From Streptantibioticus parmotrematis (GTDB taxonomy: Bacteria > Actinomycetota > Actinomycetes > Streptomycetales > Streptomycetaceae): DNA of 64,000 nucleotides. The translations under genes were made by a program, and so were the position numbers. Below, piece after piece: positions 1 to 8,250 of this stretch. The stretch is from positions 1 to 64,000 of the forward strand of contig NZ_JAINVZ010000019.1 in the NCBI RefSeq assembly GCF_019890615.1, in the 5' to 3' direction. Position 1 is the stretch's first letter, and the number at the start of each line of letters is the position of its first letter. Under the pieces are notes generated by a model. That model made no database searches and was not told where the DNA came from. It saw only the letters and a program-made list of their open reading frames with translations.

Positions 1-83
1 CGCGGGTGACGTCAAATACCGCACAGGCGGCTGACGTTGCGACGGCGTTCCGACCGACGTAACGCCACTCAGGCCTTGCCCTG

Positions 84-99
84 ATTGGTCTGCTCCAAT
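84..99. promoter_or_regulatory. Dyad resembling a DasR (dre) operator upstream of the glucanase gene
   Basis: A 16-bp dyad has perfect arms ATTGG and CCAAT around TCTGCT. It agrees at 11 of 16 positions with the dre consensus I recall for the Streptomyces GntR regulator DasR (ACTGGTCTAGACCACT). It lies about 90 bp before the start of a secreted glycoside hydrolase gene, a plausible place for a carbon-source repressor. The match is partial and the assignment is inference. Confidence 0.35.
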
Positions 100-189
100 T
101 AACGTCGCGACCGCACAGAAGCCAGCAGAACCCATCCCCCCTGACTGTGTTCTGTCCTGATCCTCCCATCCCCCCTTCTGGAGGACTGC

Positions 190-1857
190 GTGGTTTCCCG
201 ACGTTCCTTCCTGACGGCGGCCGGCGCCACGGCGACCGCTGCCGCTCTCTCGCCCTTCTCCCCGCTGTCGCCCTTCACGCGCGGCGCCACCGCCGCGGGC
301 GTCTCGCTGCCGGTGTCGCTCGAGAACAACTCCGGCAGCGACACCGTCTACGCCTACATCAGCGGCTCGGACAGCAGCGGCTGGCCGGTGTTCGTCTCCG
401 CGGACGGCACGGTCAACCGGCTGCCGAATCCCTCCTCGACGGTGACGCCCATCGCCGACTACTCCATACCGCTCGGCGCCTCCGGCTCGGCCGCCACCAA
501 GGTGACGCTCACGGACTACGTCATCGGCGGCCGGGTCTGGTTCTCGGTCGGCCAGAAGATCCAGTTCTTCGTCAACCCCGGCTCCCCGCCCGGCCTGGTG
601 CAGCCCGGCTTCGTCAGCTCCGACCCCAACTGGCAGACGCACTGGACGTTCTGCGAGTTCACGTACAACAGCGCCAACCTTTACGCGAACATCTCCTACG
701 TCGACATGGTGACCCTGCCGGTCTCCATGGCCAGCACCGGCAGCGCGGGCAACCAGTCGGTCAGCCCGCTGCCGAACGGCGCGCTCGCCTCCATCGCCTC
801 CGGCCTGAAGTCCCAGCACGCCTCCGACGGCGCCCCCTGGGACCAGCTGGTCGCCACCGACTCCTCCGGCGCGGTGCTGCGCGTCCTGGCGCCCAGCCAC
901 TCGCCGGTGGACTTCGGCGGCTACTGGGACGACTACCTCGACCAGGTCTGGAGCCACTACGCGGGCACCACGCTGACCGTCAACGGCCAGGGCAGCATCG
1001 GCTCCTACTCCGGCACCGTCCAGGGCGACGCCATCGTCTTCTCCGGCCTGAACGACGACGGGGTGCCGTTCACCAAGCCCAGCGCCGCCGACATCTTCGG
1101 CTGCGCCAGCGGACCGCTGTACAACTCCGGCCCGGACGCCCGCGGCGCGGTCGCCGCCCGCCTCGCCGCCGCGCTCAACCGCAGCACCCTGCTGGTCTCC
1201 GGCGGCAACAACCAGCCCGACGGGGTCACGCCCGCGCAGTACTACCAGAACGCGACCACCAACCACTACGCGCGCCTGGTCCACCAGTACGCCAGCATCG
1301 GCTACGCGTTCCCCTACGACGACGTCGGCCCCACCGGTGCCGCGCCCGTCGACGGTCACCTCCAGGACCCGGCGCCCACCTCCTGGACGATCGCGCTCGG
1401 CTCGGGCGCCGGGGGCGGCACCACCGGTGGCGGGGGCGGCGAGACGACCAGCGCCTACAGCACCATCCAGGCCGAGTCGTACGCCGCGCAGAGCGGCACC
1501 GGCACCGAGACCTGCTCCGACTCCGGCGGCGGCAGCGACGTCGGCTGGATATCGGCCGGTGACTGGCTCAAGTACGCGTCGGTGGACTTCGGTTCGAGCT
1601 CGCCGAACCAGTTCACCGCCCGCCTCGCCTCCGGAGCGGGCTCGGGGGTCAGCGGCGCGATACAGGTCCGCCTCGACAGCACCACCGGCACGAAGATCGC
1701 GGAGATCGACTTCGCCAACAACGGCGGCTGGCAGTCCTGGCAGACCGTGCCCGCCAACATCGTGGCCCCGGCCACCGGAGTCCACGACGTCTACCTGGTG
1801 TTCGCGGGCAGCAGTTCGGACTTCGTGAACGTCAACTGGTTCGCGTTCACGCACTGA
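190..1857 (+). CDS. Secreted GH64 beta-1,3-glucanase with C-terminal CBM6
   Basis: This is an exported endo-type beta-1,3-glucan hydrolase, likely acting on fungal or plant callose-like glucan outside the cell. The GTG start follows GGAGGA at 180-185. Residues 1-37 form a twin-arginine signal (SRRSFL, hydrophobic stretch, Ala-rich cleavage region). The GH64 domain spans roughly residues 38-400. E156 and D172 are 16 residues apart, the same spacing as the catalytic pair Glu154/Asp170 of the laminaripentaose-producing enzyme of this family. A Gly/Thr-rich linker (about 400-425) leads to a CBM6 module with a QAES start and a DVGWISAGDWLKY core. It stands alone, with a strong terminator after it and a possible DasR-like site before it. 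Confidence 0.93.
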   Translation: MVSRRSFLTAAGATATAAALSPFSPLSPFTRGATAAGVSLPVSLENNSGSDTVYAYISGSDSSGWPVFVSADGTVNRLPNPSSTVTPIADYSIPLGASGSAATKVTLTDYVIGGRVWFSVGQKIQFFVNPGSPPGLVQPGFVSSDPNWQTHWTFCEFTYNSANLYANISYVDMVTLPVSMASTGSAGNQSVSPLPNGALASIASGLKSQHASDGAPWDQLVATDSSGAVLRVLAPSHSPVDFGGYWDDYLDQVWSHYAGTTLTVNGQGSIGSYSGTVQGDAIVFSGLNDDGVPFTKPSAADIFGCASGPLYNSGPDARGAVAARLAAALNRSTLLVSGGNNQPDGVTPAQYYQNATTNHYARLVHQYASIGYAFPYDDVGPTGAAPVDGHLQDPAPTSWTIALGSGAGGGTTGGGGGETTSAYSTIQAESYAAQSGTGTETCSDSGGGSDVGWISAGDWLKYASVDFGSSSPNQFTARLASGAGSGVSGAIQVRLDSTTGTKIAEIDFANNGGWQSWQTVPANIVAPATGVHDVYLVFAGSSSDFVNVNWFAFTH

Positions 1858-1916
1858 TTCGCTCACCCACGGGTTCGTTCCGCCTTCTGATTCGTTCCGC
1901 CTTCGGGGAACGGACC

Positions 1917-1948
1917 GGCGCCGGTGCCTCGTTCGGGGCACCGGCGCC
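1917..1948 (+). terminator. Intrinsic terminator after the glucanase gene
   Basis: A perfect 12-bp stem (1917-1928 with 1937-1948, GGCGCCGGTGCC) has an 8-nt loop. It follows the GH64 stop by 60 bp. The T-run is poor (TTGG), as is common in high-GC actinomycetes. Being symmetrical, it could also stop transcripts from the opposing TetR gene. Confidence 0.75.
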
Positions 1949-1991
1949 TTGGCGTGCGAACGCCTGCTGACGGTGGTGTGCCGAAGGCCCG

Positions 1992-2657
1992 CTAACGACC
2001 CTCGGTCAACGCCCGCGCCTCGGCCGCGTACAGGACCGCGGGGTCGAATCCCATTCCCGTGAAGTGGCCCGCGAGTTCGAGGGACAGCACGCCGTGCAGC
2101 CGGGTCCAGAAGACGAGCGCGCGACGCAGCGCCGACGGCGGCGCCTCGGGCGAGGGCGCCCAGGAGCGGTGCTCCGCCAGGTACGCGTCGAAGGACGGCA
2201 CGTCGGCGGAACCGGAATCGGCCGGCGTCTCGGCGCCCGCGCAGGCCTCCAGCAGCACCGACATCATCTCGGAGGTGATCCGCACGGTGTCCGCGGGCGC
2301 CTCGTAACCGGGCACGGGGGTGCCGTACACGAGCAGGTACCGGTGAGGCGACTCCAGCGCCCACGCGCGCAGGGTGTCCGCCAGACCGGCCGGATCGGTA
2401 CCGCCCTCGGCGCGTGCCGCGAAGGCGTCGGCGAGACCGCGGTAGGCGTCCCGGATGAGCGCGGTGATCAGCTCGTCGCGATTGGCGAAGTACCGGTAGA
2501 GGGCCGGGCCGCTCATGCCCATCTCCTTGGCGATCGCGTTGAGCGAGAGGGCCGACGCCCCGGCGGTGGCGATCTGCTCCCAGGCGTGCTCCTTGATCTC
2601 CTCCCGCACCCGCGCGCGGTAACGCGCCCGCGGTGTCGTCGCCTCAGCCTCGGCCAT
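1992..2657 (-). CDS. TetR/AcrR family regulator, WHG-type C-terminal domain
   Basis: This 221-aa protein has an N-terminal helix-turn-helix of TetR type, about residues 15-62 (core ALSLNAIAKEMGMSGPALYR, then YFANRDELI). The C-terminal half looks like the TetR_C WHG-type ligand-binding domain. The ATG at 2657 is preceded by GGAGG with 6-nt spacing. It is divergently transcribed from an exported SRPBCC protein across 164 bp that contain two dyads, so that gene and its own promoter are the likely targets. The ligand is unknown. Confidence 0.88.
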   Translation of the reverse strand: MAEAEATTPRARYRARVREEIKEHAWEQIATAGASALSLNAIAKEMGMSGPALYRYFANRDELITALIRDAYRGLADAFAARAEGGTDPAGLADTLRAWALESPHRYLLVYGTPVPGYEAPADTVRITSEMMSVLLEACAGAETPADSGSADVPSFDAYLAEHRSWAPSPEAPPSALRRALVFWTRLHGVLSLELAGHFTGMGFDPAVLYAAEARALTEGR

Positions 2658-2705
2658 GACCGCCTCCGTTGCTCGCTTCCCGGGTCATCCATGTCGTTAG
2701 ATCCT

Positions 2706-2771
2706 CTCACGTTCGCTGTTGACGGTCACGAATGTGAGTTATAGCTTCTAGCGTAAGCGATTAGCGATAAC
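2706..2771. promoter_or_regulatory. Two dyads between TetR and SRPBCC genes, candidate operators
   Basis: Two dyads lie in the divergent promoter region. CTCACGTTCG (2706-2715) and CGAATGTGAG (2729-2738) are inverted with one mismatch in ten. A 34-bp imperfect palindrome (2738-2771) starts GTTAT, ends ATAAC, and matches its reverse complement at 24 of 34 positions. Binding by the adjacent TetR protein is inferred from position only. Confidence 0.45.
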
Positions 2772-2821
2772 GCCGCTCCGCCGACCCACTCCCACCCCCC
2801 CCGCGAACGAGGAGAACCGCC

Positions 2822-3583
2822 ATGCCCGACGCCGTACGTGCCTCCCGCATCCGCCTCCGCCCCCGCTCCGGCCGCCGCACGGCGGCGCTCGCCCTCGCCC
2901 TCGTCGCCGGCGTCTCCGGTGGCCTCACCACCGTCCCGGCCCGAGCCGCCGCGGTCGCCGTCAGTGCCGCCTCCGGCTCGCTGACCTGCCAGGGCCAGGG
3001 CATCGACCCCACGGCCCGACTCCACTACGAGGCCGCGACCTTCATCAAGGCGCCGTTGGCCACCGTCTGGAAGCTGCACACCGACATCGGGAACTGGCCC
3101 TCGTGGCAGCGGCCCGTCACCGGCGCGAAGCGGCTTGACCCGGGGCCGCTGCGGGCGGGGTCGCGGTTCCGGTGGACCATCGCGGCGCCCGCCACGCCGT
3201 CGACACCCGCGACCACCCTGGTCATCACCTCCACCGTCCGGCAGATCCGCGACGAGCGGTGCACCCGCTGGACCGGGCCCGCGATCGGCCAGGGGCTGCG
3301 CATCGACCGGGGCGCCCACGTATGGAACTTCACCGCGGTCGACGGCGGCGTCCTCGTGCGTACGGAGGAGAGCTGGACCGGTCGGCAGATCGAGGCCGAT
3401 CCGGCCACCGCGAGCAGATACCTCTACCCGGGGCTCGACGCGTGGCTGGCCGACCTGAAGGCCGCCGCGGAGGCCCGTTACCGATCGCCGGTGAGTCAAC
3501 GCCCCGCAGCAGTAGGGGAGTTGACCACCGCCGGAACGCCACGAACCCGAGGGGCATGCCACGTCGTCAGGCCGACGCGATGA
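2822..3583 (+). CDS. Exported SRPBCC (polyketide cyclase/START-like) protein
   Basis: This 253-aa protein has an N-terminal secretion signal (basic start, hydrophobic stretch to about residue 45 ending ARA). An SRPBCC/polyketide-cyclase-type fold follows from about residue 60 to 220 (AATFIKAPLATVWKLHTDIG, then NWPSWQ). Such domains bind hydrophobic ligands; no catalytic activity can be assigned. The ATG has AGGAGA 6 nt upstream. The tail (from about 225) is basic, of no recognised family, and overlaps the end of the converging LysR gene by 17 bp. Divergence from a TetR gene suggests inducible expression. Confidence 0.8.
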   Translation: MPDAVRASRIRLRPRSGRRTAALALALVAGVSGGLTTVPARAAAVAVSAASGSLTCQGQGIDPTARLHYEAATFIKAPLATVWKLHTDIGNWPSWQRPVTGAKRLDPGPLRAGSRFRWTIAAPATPSTPATTLVITSTVRQIRDERCTRWTGPAIGQGLRIDRGAHVWNFTAVDGGVLVRTEESWTGRQIEADPATASRYLYPGLDAWLADLKAAAEARYRSPVSQRPAAVGELTTAGTPRTRGACHVVRPTR

Positions 3584-4460
3584 GCGCCCTGGTGACCGCC
3601 GCGACACCGGGCGCCGGGCGGCCCGGCAGCCGTGCCACGAGGATGCGGCGGACCTCGTCGGGCGCCCCTTCCACCCTCAGCAGGATCACGTCGTGCGGCA
3701 GCAGCGGTGCCATGCGCGACGGGACCGTGGTCACGCCGAAACCGCCCGCGACCAGCCGGAGTTTGGTCAGCCAGTCGCGAGCGGTGTGCGCGACACGGGG
3801 GCGTCCCGGCAGGCCGGGCCAGACGCCGAGCAGGGGCTCGGCGCTCGACGACGGAGCCGCGATCCAGGGCAGGCCGACGAGTTCGTCGACGTGCGCCGAC
3901 GTGCGCCCCGCGAAGACGCCGGTCGCCGACGCCGCCACGCGCAACTCGACCTCCCCGGCGGTCTCGACGCGCAGCGGGGGTGATTCGCCGTCCGAAGGCC
4001 GGTGCGGCGGGCGGGAGGTGAGGACGGCGACGTCGACCGAACCCGCGCGCAGCGCCCGGATCAGGCCGGGCGTGGTGCCCTCCCGCGTCGTGACGGTCAC
4101 CTGCGGACTGTCCTGCGCGAGCCGGGTGAGCGCGTCCGGCAGGAGCAGCGCTCCCGCGCTCACGAACAGCCCGACGCGCACCAGTTCCGCCCGCGCGGCC
4201 GAGCCGTTCAGGTCGCGCTCGGCCGCCGCGAGGGAGTCCAGGATCGTGCGGGCGTGCCGCAGCAGGCTCAGGCCCGCCGCGGTCAGCCGCACCCCGTCGG
4301 GCTTGCGCTCGAACAACGCGGTGCCCGCGCTGCGTTCGAGGGCCGCCGCCTGCCGTGAGATCGCCGACTGCGTGTAGCCGAGCCGGGCGGCGGCCGCCGT
4401 GAAGCTGCCCGACTCGGCGATCTGCCGCAGGACCCGCAGGCCCGTACTGGAGACGTCCAT
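3567..4460 (-). CDS. LysR family transcriptional regulator
   Basis: This 297-aa regulator has an N-terminal winged HTH (ESGSFTAAAARLGYTQSAIS) and a C-terminal substrate-binding-like domain that normally senses a small inducer. I start at the ATG at 4460, which has AGGA 5 nt upstream; a GTG at 4478 would add six residues. It is divergent from a zinc-independent MDR oxidoreductase gene with only 92 bp between starts. A perfect ATGCGT/ACGCAT dyad sits on its own start codon, so autorepression plus activation of the neighbour is likely. Its 3' end overlaps the converging SRPBCC gene. Confidence 0.9.
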   Translation of the reverse strand: MDVSSTGLRVLRQIAESGSFTAAAARLGYTQSAISRQAAALERSAGTALFERKPDGVRLTAAGLSLLRHARTILDSLAAAERDLNGSAARAELVRVGLFVSAGALLLPDALTRLAQDSPQVTVTTREGTTPGLIRALRAGSVDVAVLTSRPPHRPSDGESPPLRVETAGEVELRVAASATGVFAGRTSAHVDELVGLPWIAAPSSSAEPLLGVWPGLPGRPRVAHTARDWLTKLRLVAGGFGVTTVPSRMAPLLPHDVILLRVEGAPDEVRRILVARLPGRPAPGVAAVTRALIASA

Positions 4461-4473
4461 GCGTCCTACGCAT
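4459..4473. promoter_or_regulatory. LysR-type T-N11-A operator overlapping the LysR start codon
   Basis: ATGCGT and ACGCAT are perfect arms separated by CCT, giving the T-N11-A spacing (T4460, A4472) typical of LysR boxes. Related half sites, ATGCC at 4481 and GCGCAT at 4499-4504, lie nearer the MDR gene. Position makes autoregulation likely; binding is inferred. Confidence 0.5.
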
Positions 4474-4552
4474 AGCACACATGCCGAACCTTCGCTTGGC
4501 GCATGGCCTTCGCCTCCCTAGCCTCGACAGCGGACAGCGAAGGAGGCCGACG

Positions 4553-5641
4553 ATGCGAGCAGCAGTCCTCACCCGGTTCGGTGCGCCCCTCACGGTGCGG
4601 GAGGTGCCCGACCCCCAGGCGGGCGGTGGAGAGGTGGTGGTCGAGGTCCTGGCGGCCTGCGTGCCCCCGTACGCGGACGAGGTGTTCGGCGGCGCACGCA
4701 GATACCCGCTCGAACCCCCGGTGATCCCCGGCCCCGGTGGCGTGGGGCGGATCGTGCGGGTGGGCCCCGACGCCACCGGGCTGAAAGCCTGCGACCTGGT
4801 GTGGTGCGACCCGACCGTGCGCGCCCGCGACGACGCGCTGACCCCCGACATCGCGTTGCAGGGGTGGGCTTCACGCGGCGAGGGCGGCGCGAGGCTCGCC
4901 CGGCACCTGCACGACGGGTCGTTCGCCGAGCTGATGCGCGTCCCCACGGAGAACGTCCACCCGCTGCCCGCGTCGGCCGGACAGGACCCGGCGCGCTGGT
5001 CCGCGCTCGGGGTGTACGTCATCGCGTACGGCGGGCTGCTGGCGGGCGATCTCCGGGCGGGCGAGACGCTGCTCGTCAGCGGTGCCACCGGCAACCTGGG
5101 CAGCAGCGCGGTCGCCCTGGCGCTGGCGATGGGGGCGGGACGGGTGGTCGCGCCGGGGCGCGACCGTACGGTGCTCGACCTGCTCGCCGACCGGTTCGGG
5201 GCGCGCGTGCGACCGGTCCCGCTGACCGGCGACGAGGCGGCCGACCAGGAGGCGATGCGCGCGGCGGCCGAGGGCCAGGTCGACATGGTGATCGACCTGC
5301 TCCCGCCCGCGGCGCCCGCCTCGGTGACCCGCACCGCGGCCATGACCGTACGGGAGTACGGCCGGGTGATCCTGATGGGAGGCGTCGGCATGCTCGGCGG
5401 GGCGGACCTCGCGTTCCCCTACCCGTGGCTCATGCGCAACTCGGTGACCGTACGCGGCCAGTGGATGTATCCGCGGACGGCGAACCCCGGCATCGTCCGC
5501 CTGATCGGATCCGGCGCACTGGACCTGGCCGGCGAGCGGGTGCGCGCCTTCGGCCTGGATCAGGTCAACGAGGCCGTGGCCCACGCCGCCGCCGACACCG
5601 GCCCGTTCCGCCGGACCGTGCTCGTGCCGCGGCAGGGGTGA
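4553..5641 (+). CDS. Medium-chain dehydrogenase/reductase, quinone-oxidoreductase-like
   Basis: This 362-aa protein belongs to the zinc-independent branch of the MDR superfamily (NAD(P)H:quinone reductase/enoyl reductase-like). An N-terminal GroES-like barrel (MRAAVLTRFGAPLTVREVPD) is followed by a Rossmann nucleotide-binding core with LLVSGATGNLGSSAVALAL around residue 180. The structural zinc cysteines of true alcohol dehydrogenases are absent. The ATG at 4553 has AGGAGG at 4541-4546. It is divergent from the LysR gene and probably under its control. The substrate cannot be read from sequence. Confidence 0.85.
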   Translation: MRAAVLTRFGAPLTVREVPDPQAGGGEVVVEVLAACVPPYADEVFGGARRYPLEPPVIPGPGGVGRIVRVGPDATGLKACDLVWCDPTVRARDDALTPDIALQGWASRGEGGARLARHLHDGSFAELMRVPTENVHPLPASAGQDPARWSALGVYVIAYGGLLAGDLRAGETLLVSGATGNLGSSAVALALAMGAGRVVAPGRDRTVLDLLADRFGARVRPVPLTGDEAADQEAMRAAAEGQVDMVIDLLPPAAPASVTRTAAMTVREYGRVILMGGVGMLGGADLAFPYPWLMRNSVTVRGQWMYPRTANPGIVRLIGSGALDLAGERVRAFGLDQVNEAVAHAAADTGPFRRTVLVPRQG

Positions 5642-5726
5642 GCGGCAGGGGTGAACAGGGGTGAGGGGGCCCGGCGGGGCGCGGAAGCGGGCGCGGGCAG
5701 GCGCCGAAGCGGGCGGGCGGCGTGGG

Positions 5727-6038
5727 TCAGGCCTGGCCGGTCTCGAAGCGGGAGATCCTGTCGCCGCTGACCGTGAAGCGCCAGGCGGTGCGCATCGAAC
5801 CCCAGCGGCTGTTGGTGTAGTTGGCCACCAGTGAACGGCCGCCGTCCGACACCGATTCGACGTCCATCCGCCCGTCGCTGCCGAAGACCTCGCTCTCGGT
5901 CCACTGCCGCAGGTCGCGGTCGTTGCCGTCGTCGCTCATCGTCGCGTCGTCGGTGAGCAGGGCGTAGAACGCCTGCCGGTCACCGGAGTTGAGAGCGTCG
6001 ACGAACTTCGCCACGACCGGATCCAGCGAGTCGGTCAT
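5727..6038 (-). CDS. NTF2-like (SnoaL-type) small protein
   Basis: This 103-aa cytosolic protein has an NTF2/SnoaL-like pattern: an N-terminal helix (DPVVAKFVDALNSGDRQAFY), LLTDDATMSDDG, then strands including RTAWRFTVSGDRISRFETGQA. Members of this fold are small isomerases, hydrolases or ligand-binding proteins; the function here is unknown. The ATG has GGGAGA 6 nt upstream. It lies 95 bp downstream of the exported SH3-like gene on the same strand and may be cotranscribed. Confidence 0.75.
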   Translation of the reverse strand: MTDSLDPVVAKFVDALNSGDRQAFYALLTDDATMSDDGNDRDLRQWTESEVFGSDGRMDVESVSDGGRSLVANYTNSRWGSMRTAWRFTVSGDRISRFETGQA

Positions 6039-6133
6039 TCACGTCTCCCGAGGTGCCTGGTGTGTGTGGGGGAAAGCAGGCTGCCGGGTGGGCCCGGGTG
6101 CCGGGTGGGGCTCGTGCGCCCGGGCCCTCGCCG

Positions 6134-6535
6134 TCAGCCCAGCGGGCCCTGCTCGACCGAGGTCATCTCCCGCCAGGTCAGGCGGGGACGGGACGGGCAG
6201 AACGGCACCGTGCCGGTGTTGCGCACGTAACGCGCGGCGACCCAGGCGACGTGACCGCGGACCCGGTCGCGCAGCTGGTACCACAGGTCGTTGCCGTCGA
6301 CCCGCTGGCCGTGGACCTTGCAGCGCAGGCCGACCTCGGCACGGTAGGGCAGGGCGCCGAGGCGGGCCGCGCTCGTGCTGGGCAGCTCCCGCTCGACGAC
6401 CCCGCTGGGGCTGATCACCGTGCCGTACGGCTGCGGCGGGGCGGCGAGCGCCGGGGTCGCGGTCAGCAGGGAACCGGCCAGGGCCACCGTCGCCGCGGCG
6501 ACCGCCGCGAAGCGGCGGCTGGAAGTGAACGCCAT
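6134..6535 (-). CDS. Secreted SH3-domain protein
   Basis: This 133-aa protein has a Sec signal peptide (SSRR, hydrophobic stretch, ATPALA cleavage near residue 31). A bacterial SH3-like fold follows, with RLGALPYRAEVGLRCKVHG and a terminal GHVAWVAARYV strand. Two cysteines (in LRCKV and PFCPS) could form an extracellular disulfide. Such domains often bind cell-wall or protein ligands. The start is fixed by GAGGAGG 9 nt upstream. An inverted repeat lies about 40 bp upstream. Confidence 0.78.
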   Translation of the reverse strand: MAFTSSRRFAAVAAATVALAGSLLTATPALAAPPQPYGTVISPSGVVERELPSTSAARLGALPYRAEVGLRCKVHGQRVDGNDLWYQLRDRVRGHVAWVAARYVRNTGTVPFCPSRPRLTWREMTSVEQGPLG

Positions 6536-6573
6536 CGAGAAGACCTCCTCTGGTGAGGAACAGGACGAGAGGT

Positions 6574-6603
6574 GTTGTCCTCAAGACGGCGTCCTGGGAC
6601 AAC
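6574..6603. promoter_or_regulatory. Inverted repeat upstream of the SH3 protein gene
   Basis: GTTGTCC (6574-6580) and GGACAAC (6597-6603) are perfect inverted arms 16 bp apart, 39 bp before the start of the minus-strand SH3 gene. It may be an operator or a small RNA stem; no known binding protein can be named. Confidence 0.3.
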
Positions 6604-6710
6604 GCATCCTCAACGAGGTGCTTCGGCCGAGGTTGTGGTGGTTCGCCCGGATGGCCCAGCGCTCGTACGGGTCGCGCGCCGCACGTCCCGTCACCGCGTC
6701 GCCGCACGCC

Positions 6711-6740
6711 CCTTACGCGCTCAGTCCTTACGCGCTCAGC
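6711..6740. repeat. 15-bp tandem duplication just after the NuoF-like gene
   Basis: CCTTACGCGCTCAGT (6711-6725) is repeated as CCTTACGCGCTCAGC (6726-6740), followed by a partial GCGCTCAGTG reaching the stop codon of the NuoF-like gene. It is probably slippage-derived; no function is apparent. Confidence 0.6.
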
Positions 6741-6744
6741 GCGC

Positions 6745-8250
6745 TCAGTGCTCCTCCAGCCGCAGCGCCAGCGCCGGGCAGCGGCGGATCGCGCGCAGCG
6801 CCTGGGACTTCAGGTGGGACGGCAGCGCCATGTTGGCCAGCGCCGGGTAACCGTCCGGGTCGAGCCTGATCACCTCCGGGAGGATGTCCGCGCACAGGCC
6901 GTGCCCGTCGCAGAGCGTCCAGTCGACCATCAGCTGCTCGGTCGGCTCCTCGTGCGGCAGCGGCAGCACCCCGGTCACCGGGCGCCCGCAGCCGCCGCCC
7001 AGCACGTGCGCCGCCAGGTCGTCGGTGAAGACGGCGAGCGCCGAGCGCACGAAGCGGGAGGTGCCGTCCGGGTGCGAGCAGGCGCCGCGCCTGCGGACGG
7101 TCTGGGTGGCCCGGCGCAGCACCTCCAACGCGGCCTGGCCACCGCCCCCGAGCACCTCCGACAGCGCGGCGGCGACGCCCGGCAGGCCCAGGCGGCACGG
7201 TCCGCACTGCGCGGCCGACTCCGCCGCCAGCCACTGGGCCACCCGCAACGTCTCACCCAGCGGGCACAGTTCGGGGGAGAGCGGCGCCACGCCGCCCGCG
7301 CCGAGCGTCGCGCCGTGCGCGTTCATCCCCGCCCGGGAGACCGCGGCGACCGACGCCGAACTGGGGTCGAGCCAGCCGCCGTGGTAGCCGCCGACCAGCA
7401 CGCCCTGCCCGATCCCCGAGCCGCAGGCGTGCAGCACGTAGCTGAGCGGCACCCCGCTGGGCACCTCCACCAGCATCGGACGCGGCACGGAACCGGTCAC
7501 CGTCAGCAGCACCGTCCCCGGCTCCTCCGGCGTGCCCGCGTGGGCGTAGCGGTCGGCCCCCAGGCGTGCGGCGACGGCGAGTTGGGCGTACGTCTCGGTG
7601 TTGGACAGCAGCGTGGGCAGGCCGTCGACACCGGACTCGCTGGCATGCGTGCGGCGGCCCGCGGGCAGCGGCACCTCGTCGTTGGCGCCGCGGATGATGG
7701 AACTGGCCTCGCCGGAGACGAAGCGCTCCGGCATCCGCAGCACCTGCGCCCGCAGCTTGCGGCCGCGCCGGTCGTCCAGGCCGCGTTCCTCCAACGCGGC
7801 CCGTACGGACGCCTCCAGCGGATCGCGGGTGACCGCGACGATCAGGCGGTCCGCGCCGAGCGCCTCGGCGACGAGCAGCGCGCCGTCCAGCACCAGGTGC
7901 GGCGCCCGGGTCAGCAGCGCGGTGTCCTTGCGGCACGCGGGTTCGCCCTCGCAGCCGTTGATGACGACGGCCGTGCGGCACGAGCGCGCCCGGGCGGCGG
8001 TGGCCACCGCGCGCAGCTTGCGGGCGAACGGGAAGGCGGCGCCGCCGCGGCCGCGCAGGTCGACCGACTCGGCGAGCGCCTCGACCTCGGCCGCCGACAG
8101 CAGCGGCAACGTGCCGTGCACGCAGTGGTGGGTGGCCAGGTCGAGCCGCGACGCGATGTCGAACCCCGCGGTCAGCCGGGGCACCCCGAGGGCGTGGACG
8201 GCGAGCGGGGCGTCGGGCGGAGGGGTGGAGGTCCGTGCGGGCAGGTTCAC
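6745..8250 (-). CDS. NuoF-like flavoprotein fused to a 3Fe-4S ferredoxin domain
   Basis: This 501-aa protein resembles the NADH/FMN-binding subunit F of complex I. It has a GRGGAAFPFARKL flavin/NADH motif near residue 70, an INGCEGEP motif, an SLBB region (LLTVTGSVPRPMLVEVPSGV), and an iron-sulfur region with QCGPCRLG plus a distal GACSH cysteine. In the canonical ESCGxCxPCR motif the first cysteine is replaced (ESAAQCGPCR), leaving three ligands. The last 65 residues are a ferredoxin module with CDGHGLC and a terminal CP, a 3Fe-4S pattern as in P450-partner ferredoxins. The GTG start overlaps the upstream membrane-protein stop by 4 nt, implying a coupled electron-transfer pair. Donor and acceptor are not known. 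Confidence 0.85.
   Translation of the reverse strand: MNLPARTSTPPPDAPLAVHALGVPRLTAGFDIASRLDLATHHCVHGTLPLLSAAEVEALAESVDLRGRGGAAFPFARKLRAVATAARARSCRTAVVINGCEGEPACRKDTALLTRAPHLVLDGALLVAEALGADRLIVAVTRDPLEASVRAALEERGLDDRRGRKLRAQVLRMPERFVSGEASSIIRGANDEVPLPAGRRTHASESGVDGLPTLLSNTETYAQLAVAARLGADRYAHAGTPEEPGTVLLTVTGSVPRPMLVEVPSGVPLSYVLHACGSGIGQGVLVGGYHGGWLDPSSASVAAVSRAGMNAHGATLGAGGVAPLSPELCPLGETLRVAQWLAAESAAQCGPCRLGLPGVAAALSEVLGGGGQAALEVLRRATQTVRRRGACSHPDGTSRFVRSALAVFTDDLAAHVLGGGCGRPVTGVLPLPHEEPTEQLMVDWTLCDGHGLCADILPEVIRLDPDGYPALANMALPSHLKSQALRAIRRCPALALRLEEH

Noticed and set aside
99-344. Minus-strand 81-codon frame covering the start of the glucanase gene
   Set aside because: It overlaps the Tat signal coding region, has no ribosome site and no family.
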